Below, in pieces: positions 43,878 to 52,524 of a DNA stretch of 64,000 nucleotides. The notes under the pieces were generated by a model. The model did not search any database. It was not told the DNA's origin and saw only the letters and a list, made by a program, of their open reading frames with translations. The DNA is from GCA-002733465 sp965230525. GTDB taxonomy: Bacteria; Pseudomonadota; Gammaproteobacteria; Enterobacterales; Kangiellaceae. How positions within the stretch are numbered: position 1 is the stretch's first letter; every line of letters starts with the position of its first letter. The DNA is taken from the NCBI GenBank assembly GCA_965230525.1, contig OZ246008.1, positions 2,046,001-2,110,000 on the forward strand, in the 5' to 3' direction. Made by a program: the position numbers and the translations under genes.

Positions 43878-44684
43878 ATGCATAATCGATCACTAAGCAA
43901 TTATCGGTCGAGCGCAAAATCGGTGGCTTCGGCCACCGTTTTTTTTGTCGGTTCGATCTTCGCGCTCACAGTTTCACACTCGGTCACGGCCCAGCAGTCA
44001 GTATCGCTCGAAGACAGAGTCAAACATTTGGAAGAATTGAATCAGACTCGAAATAAAGTCCAAGCTGATATCAGTTTTCAATTGGCGGAAATTCAGCGAG
44101 AGGTTCGTTCACTGACCGGCCAAGTTGAAGACAACAGTTTTAAATTAAAGCAAATTCAGGAACGCCAGCGGGATCTTTATCGAGACATTGAAAACCGCCT
44201 AAGCAATCTCAATGCGCAGCCAGCGACAAGTCCGCAAACAACTCGGCCCGCGGCCAAAAAGGAATCACCATCAACCACAGCTCCGGCAAGAACGGCCGAT
44301 AGAACCGCTAACCGAGAATTTGAAGCGGCATTTGCTCTGGTTAGAAGTAAGGATTTTAGTAATGCGGTTGTTCAGTTAGATGCGTTTTTAACGAAATACC
44401 CTAAAAGTGCTTACTCAGATAATGCTCGATATTGGTTAGGGCAAGTTCATCTTGTGCAAGGAAACCAAGACCAGGCAGTGACTCAATTTTTGTCATTAAT
44501 TTCAGAGTTTCCCGACTCAACTAAACGAGCTGCGGCGCAAGTAAAACTCGGTGACATTTATTCTAAGCAGCAAAAATGGGCGGAAGCGAAGCAACAATAT
44601 AGTAATGCATTAACCACAGCCACCGGCACCTATAAACAGTTGGCACAAAAAGGTTTAGACAAGCTTAAACAAGCCGGTCATTAG
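43878..44684 (+). CDS. cpoB: Cell division coordinator CpoB (YbgF)
   Basis: The 268-residue periplasmic protein has a signal peptide (ending VTAQQ), an N-terminal trimerising coiled coil (LEDRVKHLEELNQTRN to RLSNL), a proline/threonine-rich linker and three C-terminal TPR repeats (AFALVRSKDFSNAVVQLDAFL onwards). CpoB links Tol-Pal activity to cell wall synthesis at division. It ends the tol-pal operon and is followed by a strong hairpin. Confidence 0.96.
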   Translation: MHNRSLSNYRSSAKSVASATVFFVGSIFALTVSHSVTAQQSVSLEDRVKHLEELNQTRNKVQADISFQLAEIQREVRSLTGQVEDNSFKLKQIQERQRDLYRDIENRLSNLNAQPATSPQTTRPAAKKESPSTTAPARTADRTANREFEAAFALVRSKDFSNAVVQLDAFLTKYPKSAYSDNARYWLGQVHLVQGNQDQAVTQFLSLISEFPDSTKRAAAQVKLGDIYSKQQKWAEAKQQYSNALTTATGTYKQLAQKGLDKLKQAGH

Positions 44685-44742
44685 GGTTGAACACTCTTAT
44701 TGACTGAGTCTTGAAAATGCAACCTTACTAGGTACTTTTAAA

Positions 44743-44782
44743 AAATGCTTTCGAACCGCAAAGGTCGAAAGCATTTGTGTTT
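44743..44782 (+). terminator. Terminator at the end of the tol-pal operon
   Basis: A 12-base perfect inverted repeat AAATGCTTTCGA / TCGAAAGCATTT with a 10-base loop, followed by GTGTTTT, lies 58 bases after cpoB. It likely ends the operon before queE. Confidence 0.85.
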
Positions 44783-44828
44783 TAAGTCCCTTGACTAAAA
44801 ATAACTTAAACATGAAAGAAAGCCTAAA

Positions 44829-45473
44829 TTGTCCAGATTAAGAATTTCAGAAATATTTTACTCGCTGCAAGGTGAATCATCGTCGATTGGCAAGCCAACG
44901 CTTTTCGTGCGATTGACCGGTTGCCCGTTGCGTTGCGTTTGGTGTGATACTGAGTACGCATTTACCGGCGGAGAGTATTGGCAAATGGACAAGCTAATCA
45001 GCCATATTGAATCCTTCAATCCGCAAAACGTTTGCATTACTGGAGGCGAGCCATTGGCGCAAATGGAACCTTGCCTTGCACTGATGAGTGAGCTCTGCGA
45101 GCGCAATATGAAGGTTTCTATTGAAACAAGCGGGGCAATGGATATCAGTAAAATCGATACTCGAGTTACCGTTGTGATGGATCTAAAAGCTCCCGACTCT
45201 GGTGAAATGTCGAAAAATCGATATGCGAATATTCCGTTCTTAAAAGCGAATGATGAAGTTAAGTTTGTAGTACAGTCTCGCAAAGATTTTGAATGGAGTA
45301 AGCTACAAATTGCTCAATACCAACTGGATAAAATTGCTAATGTCATTATATCACCTTGCTTTGGTGAAATAGATGAAACCCAATTAGCGGAATGGATTAT
45401 CGCCGATAATTTACCGGTGAGGTTTCAAATTCAAATGCATAAAATCTTATGGAATGATGCCAAGGGGCATTAA
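44829..45473 (+). CDS. queE: 7-carboxy-7-deazaguanine synthase QueE
   Basis: A 214-residue radical SAM enzyme that makes 7-carboxy-7-deazaguanine in the pathway to queuosine. The cluster-binding motif is C-x3-C-x2-C in GCPLRCVWCDTEYAF, preceded by SLQGESSSIGKPTLFVRL. NVCITGGEPL is the GGE-type SAM motif. Translation appears to begin at TTG 44829, since the conserved N-terminus starts there and no ATG is in frame. queC follows after 42 bases. Confidence 0.96.
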   Translation: MSRLRISEIFYSLQGESSSIGKPTLFVRLTGCPLRCVWCDTEYAFTGGEYWQMDKLISHIESFNPQNVCITGGEPLAQMEPCLALMSELCERNMKVSIETSGAMDISKIDTRVTVVMDLKAPDSGEMSKNRYANIPFLKANDEVKFVVQSRKDFEWSKLQIAQYQLDKIANVIISPCFGEIDETQLAEWIIADNLPVRFQIQMHKILWNDAKGH

Positions 45474-45515
45474 ACATTTGAAATCGCCATTTTTAACGCA
45501 TAGAGATTCGATAAA

Positions 45516-46253
45516 ATGCAAAAGAAAGCAATCATACTTTTTTCAGGCGGGTTAGATTCTACCACCTGTTTAGCCATTGCAAGGTCGCAAGGGTATCAAT
45601 GCTTTGCATTAAGTTTTAGCTATGGACAAAAGCATAGTTCGGAGTTGCTCGCGGCAAAGCGTCTTGCAGCGCAGAGCGGAGTCGCGATGCATCGAGTAAT
45701 CGATTTGGATTTAGGAAGTTTTGGTGGTTCTGCGCTCACCGATGAAACGCTCGATGTGCCTACCAGTCACGAGCGTGAAAACGCAAAAAGCAATACTGAA
45801 ACTGCCCGTCAACAATCACCCATAGATGAAGCTGCTCATGATATTCCTTTAACTTATGTACCAGCTCGAAATACGGTTTTTCTATCTGTGGCATTAGCCT
45901 GGGCAGAAGTGCTTGAAGCTGATGCAATATTTGCAGGTGTTAATGCCGTTGATTATTCGGGGTATCCTGATTGTCGTCCTGAATATATTAAAGCATTCCA
46001 ATCGATGGCTGATTTAGCAACCAAGGCTGGCATTGAGGGGCGAGGTGTTAAAATACAGACCCCACTCATCGATTTGACTAAAGTTGAAATTATTCAGCTA
46101 GGTAATAAGCTCGGTGTAGATTACAGCCAAACTGTTTCCTGTTACCAAGCCGATGAGCAAGGGCATGCGTGTGGTGTTTGTGATTCTTGCATCATTAGAC
46201 GCGCGGCTTTTGAAAAAGCCTTACAAGACGACCCAACACTTTATCAAGATTAG
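45516..46253 (+). CDS. queC: 7-cyano-7-deazaguanine synthase QueC
   Basis: The 245-residue ATP-dependent enzyme converts 7-carboxy-7-deazaguanine to preQ0. The PP-loop is FSGGLDSTTCL near the N-terminus; a C-terminal zinc site is CHxCGVCDSC-like (CYQADEQGHACGVCDSC). An internal stretch (ERENAKSNTETARQQSPIDE) is longer than in E. coli QueC. The pair queE-queC is probably cotranscribed. Confidence 0.97.
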   Translation: MQKKAIILFSGGLDSTTCLAIARSQGYQCFALSFSYGQKHSSELLAAKRLAAQSGVAMHRVIDLDLGSFGGSALTDETLDVPTSHERENAKSNTETARQQSPIDEAAHDIPLTYVPARNTVFLSVALAWAEVLEADAIFAGVNAVDYSGYPDCRPEYIKAFQSMADLATKAGIEGRGVKIQTPLIDLTKVEIIQLGNKLGVDYSQTVSCYQADEQGHACGVCDSCIIRRAAFEKALQDDPTLYQD

Positions 46254-46290
46254 CGAGCTGCTTGCTATGTCACGCAACTCATTCAATTTT

Positions 46291-47409
46291 TTACGAGTCA
46301 AAGTAAGAGCGATACTTTTGGTTTTTGCGGAGTATGCTTCTTGTACCTTTTAAGGTAAATTCATATCCGCAGAGTTTAAAGCGATCTTTGTTGGCAATTG
46401 ATTCCACAATGACTTTGGTATCCACGGGCGAAAAGTCAGCATAATAGTCACCGCCGTTTTTAACCGTTACCCTAATCGTCCGCAATTTTTCACCCAAAGT
46501 AAAATCGACACTGACACAGTCTTTATCTCCCTCAGCTGTGGCCGCTGACCAGTAGAGGCCGTTTTTACCGAGCTCTTGTTCGGATTTTAAATCACCCTCC
46601 CAGGCGATGGTGAGAGCGTCATATTGATCCAACATCACCCAAAACGCATCCGGCATTTCGACCTTATTGAGCCTTTGCTTGCTGACTTCAGGAGTTTGCT
46701 GTTGAGCAACTTGTTGTTCTGGCGTTTCTTCATCAAATAAAGGGATACTGGCGATAGCTAAAATAATAAAAAGTCCAACTCCGGCGATGGAGTAGACAAG
46801 CTTTGGTTTTTTGCTCAATATTCGATTAAAACTTGCTACCCATTCCGCTTGTTTGCCTTCTGGATGCTGCTGTTCAAAATTTGAAGTTAAACTGTCTTGT
46901 CCAGCCGATTCAAACTCGAGTGGATCTTGGGAGATCGGTTCGCTAACGGGTTGGCCTTCAAGGGTTGGTTCTACTCGATGCAGTGGGGAAACTTCTTGAG
47001 GTTCCGGTTCAAGATTGACTGGACCACTGTAACCTAAACGGTAGTTAGCATTTTTGCGAATTCGAATATTATTCAAAGCAGCAAAAGCGAGACTAATAAT
47101 AATTGCTAAAATCAATAAGACCCACTTTGCGCCATGTTGGAAATAACTTAAGCCAAATAAATTTAACCAATAGACGACTAATGGAATTAGGGCTAAAGGT
47201 GTTGCTAGATGTGCATCATGGATCCGTCGCATCGCGGCGAGCATTAAAATTGGCGAAACGGTCAAAAATAGTAGCGCTAATAAAACGCCAGCCGCTGGTA
47301 AAATAGGTAGTAAAAGCAATAACAAAAGATAGCTTATTCCACTTATTACTAAGAAGCGGCGACCATTGTCGTGACCTTTTAGGCAAAACAAAGATTTTAG
47401 TAACAGCAC
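46291..47409 (-). CDS. Membrane protein of unknown function
   Basis: A 372-residue protein with about four N-terminal hydrophobic helices (residues ~20-115), an acidic/proline-rich cytoplasmic linker (~120-190), another helix (YSIAGVGLFIILAIASIPLF, ~205-225) and a C-terminal domain with two cysteines (KDCVSVDF and KLCGYEF). The N-terminus recalls DUF805 proteins, but the resemblance is weak. It lies convergent to queC. No function is proposed. Confidence 0.65.
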   Translation of the reverse strand: MLLLKSLFCLKGHDNGRRFLVISGISYLLLLLLLPILPAAGVLLALLFLTVSPILMLAAMRRIHDAHLATPLALIPLVVYWLNLFGLSYFQHGAKWVLLILAIIISLAFAALNNIRIRKNANYRLGYSGPVNLEPEPQEVSPLHRVEPTLEGQPVSEPISQDPLEFESAGQDSLTSNFEQQHPEGKQAEWVASFNRILSKKPKLVYSIAGVGLFIILAIASIPLFDEETPEQQVAQQQTPEVSKQRLNKVEMPDAFWVMLDQYDALTIAWEGDLKSEQELGKNGLYWSAATAEGDKDCVSVDFTLGEKLRTIRVTVKNGGDYYADFSPVDTKVIVESIANKDRFKLCGYEFTLKGTRSILRKNQKYRSYFDS

Positions 47410-47607
47410 CTAGGACTCCAATAAACTGTTTATCAATGGGTTAGACTGCAAAACCTGCACAATGTTATCTGATTTGTTAAATAAAAATCTACGTTAATTC
47501 AGGAGAATTGTGGCAAGATAATAGAAAATACAATGAATTTGCCAGTTAATCCGCAGCTAATCCAAAAAGCTGAGTGCTAAAATCAAGAAGTGACCACGGA
47601 GCCCATT

Positions 47608-48396
47608 TTGAGTAATTCACGAGTTAGTGTTCAAGTTGAACAGCAAATTGCCTCGGTTCGATTAAGCCGACCGAAAAAACACAATGCACTCGATATGGCG
47701 ATGTTTGAGCAAATTACTCGTGCCATCAAAAATTTGAAAAATAACTCACAGGTTAGAGCGGTGATCGTTTCAGGTGAGGGACAGAGTTTTTGTTCGGGGC
47801 TCGACGTAAAGTCGGTTTTAAGTAGTCGGCGCAATGCCACAAAGTTATTATGGAAATGGTGGCCAACTCGGCCAAACCTCGCTCAAAAAGTGACCATTGG
47901 TTGGCGTCAATTAAATGTGCCCGTGATCATGGCGCTGCATGGCAAGTGTTGGGGAGGCGGTATGCAAATTGCGCTTGGAGGCGACTTTCGAATTGCATCA
48001 CCAGAAACTTCACTGTCTATTATGGAAGCGCATTGGGGGTTGATTCCGGATATGGGCGGCACACCGGCGTTAATGGAAAACCTAGCCCTCGATCAAGCGA
48101 TGAAACTTGCCATGACCGCCGAAACGCTCTCTGCTCAGCAAGCATTAGCTTGTCACTTGATCACGGAAATAGCTGACGATCCACTTGAACGTGCGTGTCA
48201 ATTTGCGCATCAACTTGTGCAACGTTCGCCAGATACAAATCGAACCATCAAGTCGATGTATCAATCCATTTGGAATGGAAAGCAGGGAAGAATTCTTGCT
48301 GCAGAAACCTTTAATCAATGGAAAATTATACTGGGAAAAAATCAGCGCATCGCGGTTAAGAAAGCCATGGGTGATGAGGAGATAGAGTACAAATAG
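47608..48396 (+). CDS. Crotonase/enoyl-CoA hydratase family protein
   Basis: A 262-residue crotonase-fold enzyme. The oxyanion-hole segments are FCSGLDVKSV and HGKCWGGGMQIALGGDFRIA; the region MEAHWGLIPDMGG holds the position of a catalytic glutamate, here an H-W-G-L-I-P-D form in which glutamates of classical hydratases are not all kept. The start is TTG at 47608 with GGAG 6 bases upstream; GTG at 47590 in the same frame is the alternative. The acyl-CoA substrate is unknown. Confidence 0.88.
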   Translation: MSNSRVSVQVEQQIASVRLSRPKKHNALDMAMFEQITRAIKNLKNNSQVRAVIVSGEGQSFCSGLDVKSVLSSRRNATKLLWKWWPTRPNLAQKVTIGWRQLNVPVIMALHGKCWGGGMQIALGGDFRIASPETSLSIMEAHWGLIPDMGGTPALMENLALDQAMKLAMTAETLSAQQALACHLITEIADDPLERACQFAHQLVQRSPDTNRTIKSMYQSIWNGKQGRILAAETFNQWKIILGKNQRIAVKKAMGDEEIEYK

Positions 48397-48404
48397 CTCT
48401 CAAT

Positions 48405-48992
48405 TTACTCCTGAATTAAAGTGAGGTCTCGACCCTTTTGTCGAAACTCCAATTGTTTTAACGCATCCATACCTAGCAAGATTTGTTCTCCTTCCATACC
48501 GGGAACAATGGATGCTCTGACATCGTAGAGTATGATATCACCGATTTGGATGGAGTCTATTTCGGTAGCGTAAGCTGTGGCTGTACCATTGGCCGTGTGG
48601 GTTTGGTAAGAACGACCGCGAATAAGGTTTAGTTGGTTCTCTAATTCACCCGGTATGGCGACCACCGTGGCGCCTGTATCCAGCATGTATATAACCGGTA
48701 GGTCATTCAAATAGCCCGATGTGACATAGTGACCAAAGCGGTTTCGCTGTAACTTGACCACTGTTTGTTGATTAGCTCGATAAGATTGAGGTTCTTGGTT
48801 TGGGTTATATTGGCGCTCTTCGACCCCAGAAAATAGCCAAGTCGCCAAAGCTAAACCGATGACCATGGCAATGATCATCATATTTTTACCGATGCCACTG
48901 AGCTCGTCTGGCTGCTGCGGGTTGGGTGGTTGCGAATTGGGTGATTGATTTTCGGGCGGTTTTTTTGCCCAGGGATCATGTGGCTGGTTCAT
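48405..48992 (-). CDS. Membrane-anchored retropepsin-like aspartic protease
   Basis: This 195-residue protein has an N-terminal Pro/Asn/Gln-rich cytoplasmic stretch, one membrane helix (MIIAMVIGLALATWLFSG) and a C-terminal clan AA domain. The catalytic motif is YMLDTGATVVAIP, and IVPGMEGEQILLGMDALKQLEF supplies the second conserved part. It matches the TIGR02281-type bacterial aspartic protease family. The target proteins are unknown. Confidence 0.88.
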   Translation of the reverse strand: MNQPHDPWAKKPPENQSPNSQPPNPQQPDELSGIGKNMMIIAMVIGLALATWLFSGVEERQYNPNQEPQSYRANQQTVVKLQRNRFGHYVTSGYLNDLPVIYMLDTGATVVAIPGELENQLNLIRGRSYQTHTANGTATAYATEIDSIQIGDIILYDVRASIVPGMEGEQILLGMDALKQLEFRQKGRDLTLIQE

Positions 48993-49132
48993 TTCAACTT
49001 ACGGGTAATTCAATTGTTCCTTAAGAGTAGCGAGTTGAGCTTGGGATAGCAAATTGAAAGTAATCGCTCTATGTGAGCGATTACTTTCATTTTCAACCAG
49101 TTAAATAGTAGATAGACGTTCAGTGCTTTATT

Positions 49133-50482
49133 CTAAAGTAAAATCTTACAAATCGAATGTTTGTCTAAACAGCTAAAACCCAATGACTTTTCATTTGAGT
49201 CAAAGCGAACCCGGTGACCTAATATTATATTGGATTGTTTGAGCTTGGATTCAACTAAGGTGGAGTCACCCCCTGTTTCAAGTTGAATGCCAACTAAGCC
49301 GATAATCCCATTCAAATCATGTATTCTGGCTAAGTAATCTTCAGCACTGAACAGGCTTGTGGTGAGTAAGGTTTTACCTCCGAGGTTGTAAAGTGCACTA
49401 AAGGATATTGAAGAAAGAGACTCCAGCTCCTGAAAGCAGCATGAGCCATCACCTTTAGGTTGAATTGCTTGTGCGAATGGCTCGGTGCTCAATTCACCGA
49501 GTTGTTCGATTTTTGCAACAAACAACTCATGATAGTCATTCATTGTGGCGTTTATTTGCACTAACCAAGCGGCTGGTGTCGATGCCAAACCAAAGGCGTC
49601 TTCTAGTTGTTCTGCATCCATGTTTTTTAGGGTGTTGTAAAAAGCTTTTTCTTCAAAAATAAAGGCTTCACTAATATCCAGTTCTTCTTGGGTCAGCGGA
49701 CTCAAGAGCCACTTCAGTTGATTGATTTGGATTTTGTTCAAACTTGGTTTGTTGGCAAGAAAATTTGATGTCGCTGATAAACTAATTCGATAGCCAGCGT
49801 TCGCTATCATTTTGTCTAAAATGGTGTCGCCTTTAACGAGCATCATTCGCCAAAATGCCAGTTCTTGTTGAATGTTTTCAATAAACACATCGGCATTGCC
49901 TTGGTTTAAATGCATCGCATGATTGATTTTACTGACACTTAAGTAGGGCCCAAATGAGGGTAGAGGTGAAGCAAACGTCAAATCATCGAAGTGCTGATAG
50001 TTTTTCAGCGAGCGCACTAATTGGTATCTGCTTAACATTTCTTGAAAGCGCTTCGACTCAATCGGTTGTTCTAATAAGCTGGCCGCCAGCTTAATAGTGC
50101 AGTCTTGATTCTTGCGGACATGACATTGGTCGATAGCAGACTGCCAGTGCTTGTCCACTTGATTGTCAGCGAGCAAGCTTTGATAGTCTTGCTGAGTCAA
50201 CTCATCTTGTTTTTTGATCTCGCGGTTATGGCGGTAACGATCGATCATTGCTCGACCTGCGCTAAATATATCCTCGCCACTTTTGGCAGTGAATCCCCAA
50301 ATACCTATAAAGGCGTTAGTTTTATCTTCTGGCATTTTTATCGGGGCTAATGCCGCTTTAACTTCCGGGCTTAGTGGCTCATCAAAAGAATCAAGGTTTC
50401 CGAAAGTAAGGATAGAAATAAAAATAAGCACAATAATGGCAGCGCCAATACTGAGCTTTTTGGTGATTTGTGATCGAGACAT
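49133..50482 (-). CDS. Membrane-anchored protein of unknown function
   Basis: A 449-residue protein with a single N-terminal membrane helix (KLSIGAAIIVLIFISILTFG) and a large, probably periplasmic helical part. Cysteines occur in DQCHVRKNQDC, GDGSCCF and at the C-terminus (FSCLDKHSICKILL). No known domain is recognised. It is divergent from a ToxR/CadC-like regulator with a 141-base shared region carrying inverted repeats, so the regulator may control it. Confidence 0.65.
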   Translation of the reverse strand: MSRSQITKKLSIGAAIIVLIFISILTFGNLDSFDEPLSPEVKAALAPIKMPEDKTNAFIGIWGFTAKSGEDIFSAGRAMIDRYRHNREIKKQDELTQQDYQSLLADNQVDKHWQSAIDQCHVRKNQDCTIKLAASLLEQPIESKRFQEMLSRYQLVRSLKNYQHFDDLTFASPLPSFGPYLSVSKINHAMHLNQGNADVFIENIQQELAFWRMMLVKGDTILDKMIANAGYRISLSATSNFLANKPSLNKIQINQLKWLLSPLTQEELDISEAFIFEEKAFYNTLKNMDAEQLEDAFGLASTPAAWLVQINATMNDYHELFVAKIEQLGELSTEPFAQAIQPKGDGSCCFQELESLSSISFSALYNLGGKTLLTTSLFSAEDYLARIHDLNGIIGLVGIQLETGGDSTLVESKLKQSNIILGHRVRFDSNEKSLGFSCLDKHSICKILL

Positions 50483-50511
50483 TTAAAGGCTCCTTTTGAG
50501 GTTAAGCTTGT

Positions 50512-50578
50512 CAGGCTAAATTATCCGCAAAGCCTGAAAAATAAACCTGAGGGTAACCTCCGAAAAACCTGAAACAGG
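50512..50578. promoter_or_regulatory. Inverted repeats in a divergent promoter region
   Basis: CAGGCT (50512-50517) pairs with AGCCTG (50531-50536), and CCTG-AAA-CAGG lies at 50568-50578. Four CCTGA-type boxes occur within 70 bases. They could be binding sites for the ToxR-like regulator encoded at 50624; this is inferred. Confidence 0.35.
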
Positions 50579-50623
50579 CCGGTACGGGCTTTTCTTCACG
50601 GTTTTAGATGGTACTATTTGGTT

Positions 50624-51661
50624 ATGCACGAAATTAATCAACATCTTCCAGCAAACAACCAAACGCCCAGCCTCGGACTGGATTTGGCGGTTCGCTATTA
50701 TTGTGCCGATGAAATACTTGTTGAACCTGCACTTGGCCAAGTCAAAGTTGCCAATCAAGTGGCACGGCTTACGCCTATTAATATGAAAGTACTTTGCGTA
50801 TTACTTGAGCATGCAGGCAATGTCGTTTCTCGCAACACCATTTATCAAGCGGTTTGGGCTAATCAAATTGTTAGTGATGATACCCTGACTCGAGCTATTT
50901 CGGATATTCGAGGGTTATTTAGAAGCCTAAAAGTTGATACTAAATTAATCGACACCATTCCCAAAAAAGGTTATCGATGGTTAGTTTCGTGCCGAGCAGA
51001 GAAAAGTTTGCCTGGCACAACGAGTGAAAGTGAAGCCCAAGAAAATACCGCTCAAACTATCGGCGGCGCCAGCCAAGCTCACTCGACCCAACCGACAAAC
51101 ATCTCTGATAACGCAATTCATAATCCACCGGTAGTAGAAAATTCAGTGACTAAGCGGCAACTGAGCGAAATACAATCTTCACCGACTTGGATTCGCTGGG
51201 GAGCCTGGTTTTTGGCGGCGATAGGCTTTTTTGGCGTGTTAGTGATTACAACCATATGGTTAGTGAATCAGCAGTTTAACGAGCGTTTTATCAAGATCGC
51301 TTTAATGCCTATTCAAACAGACGCTGCGGTGAATAAACAAGTGGCTGATTTGCTTTCTGAATCCCTTCAACAGCAAGTGCTTGAGACTAGCGATATCCGG
51401 TTCTTATCTTCTCGCGTGGGTTATCGACAACAACACTCCTTAATTCCCTATTTGGCCGATGAGTTCTCAGTACGATGGCTGATCGAAGCAGAAATTAGAG
51501 ATAACGCGGGTGGAGCAAGAGTAAGCCTTAAATTGGTCGATGCGAGGTCGGCAGTTGTGCTTGCGTCTGAAAGTGAAAATATTCAAATAAATCAAAAAGA
51601 TATAGACATTTTCACAAAACGATTTATATCTCAAATATCGCAGAGCCAACTGTATCAGTAA
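50624..51661 (+). CDS. ToxR/CadC-like membrane-bound winged-helix regulator
   Basis: A 345-residue protein with an N-terminal OmpR-type winged helix (LTPINMKVLCVLLEHAGNVVSRNTIYQAVW, then DTLTRAISDIR and IDTIPKKGYRWLV), a polar linker, one membrane helix (WFLAAIGFFGVLVITTIWLV) and a ~120-residue periplasmic part that resembles FlgO/TolB_N-like folds of CadC-type regulators (IALMPIQTDAAVNKQVADLLSESLQQQVLE). No receiver domain is present. The ATG at 50624 is preferred to TTG 50618. It is the second such regulator in this window. Confidence 0.85.
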   Translation: MHEINQHLPANNQTPSLGLDLAVRYYCADEILVEPALGQVKVANQVARLTPINMKVLCVLLEHAGNVVSRNTIYQAVWANQIVSDDTLTRAISDIRGLFRSLKVDTKLIDTIPKKGYRWLVSCRAEKSLPGTTSESEAQENTAQTIGGASQAHSTQPTNISDNAIHNPPVVENSVTKRQLSEIQSSPTWIRWGAWFLAAIGFFGVLVITTIWLVNQQFNERFIKIALMPIQTDAAVNKQVADLLSESLQQQVLETSDIRFLSSRVGYRQQHSLIPYLADEFSVRWLIEAEIRDNAGGARVSLKLVDARSAVVLASESENIQINQKDIDIFTKRFISQISQSQLYQ

Positions 51662-51839
51662 GTATTAGGAATCGGTTGTGCTCTGAGTTCCATCCACAGC
51701 ATGAAGGCAAAAACTAAACCAAGATTCTTAGCAGGATTCATTCCCTTTTCACCCCCTTAAACGACTTAGCTTGTCGGGCTCTATTTGCTGGAATTTGATT
51801 AATTTTTAAACAAGCCTATTCGGACTGGGTATTGCCGTG

Positions 51840-51845
51840 TATAAT
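51840..51845 (+). promoter_or_regulatory. Candidate -10 box of ndk
   Basis: A perfect TATAAT lies 98 bases before the ndk start. The -35 region is weak (TATTCG at 51817-51822 with a 17-base spacer). It sits in the 282-base gap after the ToxR-like gene. Confidence 0.45.
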
Positions 51846-51943
51846 ACGCGCCCTCAGTGTCCTCATGAAACAAACAGACACTAAAGAATTCAACTAACTT
51901 ATTGATTTATAATTAAATATTTAAATAGAGAGCGGAGTAAATA

Positions 51944-52375
51944 ATGGCTATCGAACGTACTTTTTCAATTGTAAAACCAGATGCAGTCGCCAAAAACCTA
52001 ATCGGTCAAATCTATGCGCGTTTTGAAAGCGCTGGACTACAAATTGTAGCGAGCAAAATGGTTCAATTAAGCAAAGAAAAAGCAGAAGGATTCTATGCTG
52101 AGCATAAAGAACGTCCATTTTTCAATGATTTAGTTGCTTTTATGACATCTGGCCCGGTCATGGTTCAAGTTTTAGAAGGCGAAAACGCAATTTTGGCTAA
52201 CCGCGAAATCATGGGCGCGACTAACCCCGCAGAAGCGGCTCGAGGAACGTTAAGAGCTGATTTTGCTAACTCTATCGACGAGAATGCTGTTCATGGTTCT
52301 GATGCACCAGAATCTGCTGCACGTGAAATCGCTTACTTCTTCTCAGAAGAAGAAATCTGTAAAAGACTTAGATAA
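51944..52375 (+). CDS. ndk: Nucleoside diphosphate kinase
   Basis: The 143-residue enzyme balances nucleoside triphosphate pools by phosphate transfer through a histidine intermediate. The active-site histidine is in NAVHGSDAPESAAREI; KPDAV near the N-terminus and GPVMVQVLEGENAI are conserved. The length is canonical. GCGGAG precedes the ATG. A hairpin terminator follows. Confidence 0.98.
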   Translation: MAIERTFSIVKPDAVAKNLIGQIYARFESAGLQIVASKMVQLSKEKAEGFYAEHKERPFFNDLVAFMTSGPVMVQVLEGENAILANREIMGATNPAEAARGTLRADFANSIDENAVHGSDAPESAAREIAYFFSEEEICKRLR

Positions 52376-52391
52376 TTTCTGAGTCGGCCTA

Positions 52392-52420
52392 AAAGTGAGG
52401 AATCCGTTCCTCACTTTATA
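52392..52420 (+). terminator. Hairpin terminator after ndk
   Basis: AAAGTGAGGAA-TCCG-TTCCTCACTTT is an 11-pair perfect stem 16 bases after ndk. The T tract after the stem is short, so efficiency is uncertain. Confidence 0.75.
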
Positions 52421-52524
52421 AACAAGCAGTCATGAAATAGGTGACTGTCTGTGAAAGTGCTCTTTTTTAGTTTAACTTTCACAATACAATTTTCTTAAAT
52501 TAAGTTTTCCGCAAAGGTAATGTA

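Noticed and set aside
44858..45283. 141-codon reverse-strand open frame in queE
   Set aside because: Fully antisense to a well-supported gene.
47850..48176. 108-codon +1-frame open reading frame inside the crotonase gene
   Set aside because: Out-of-frame shadow of the crotonase with no motif.
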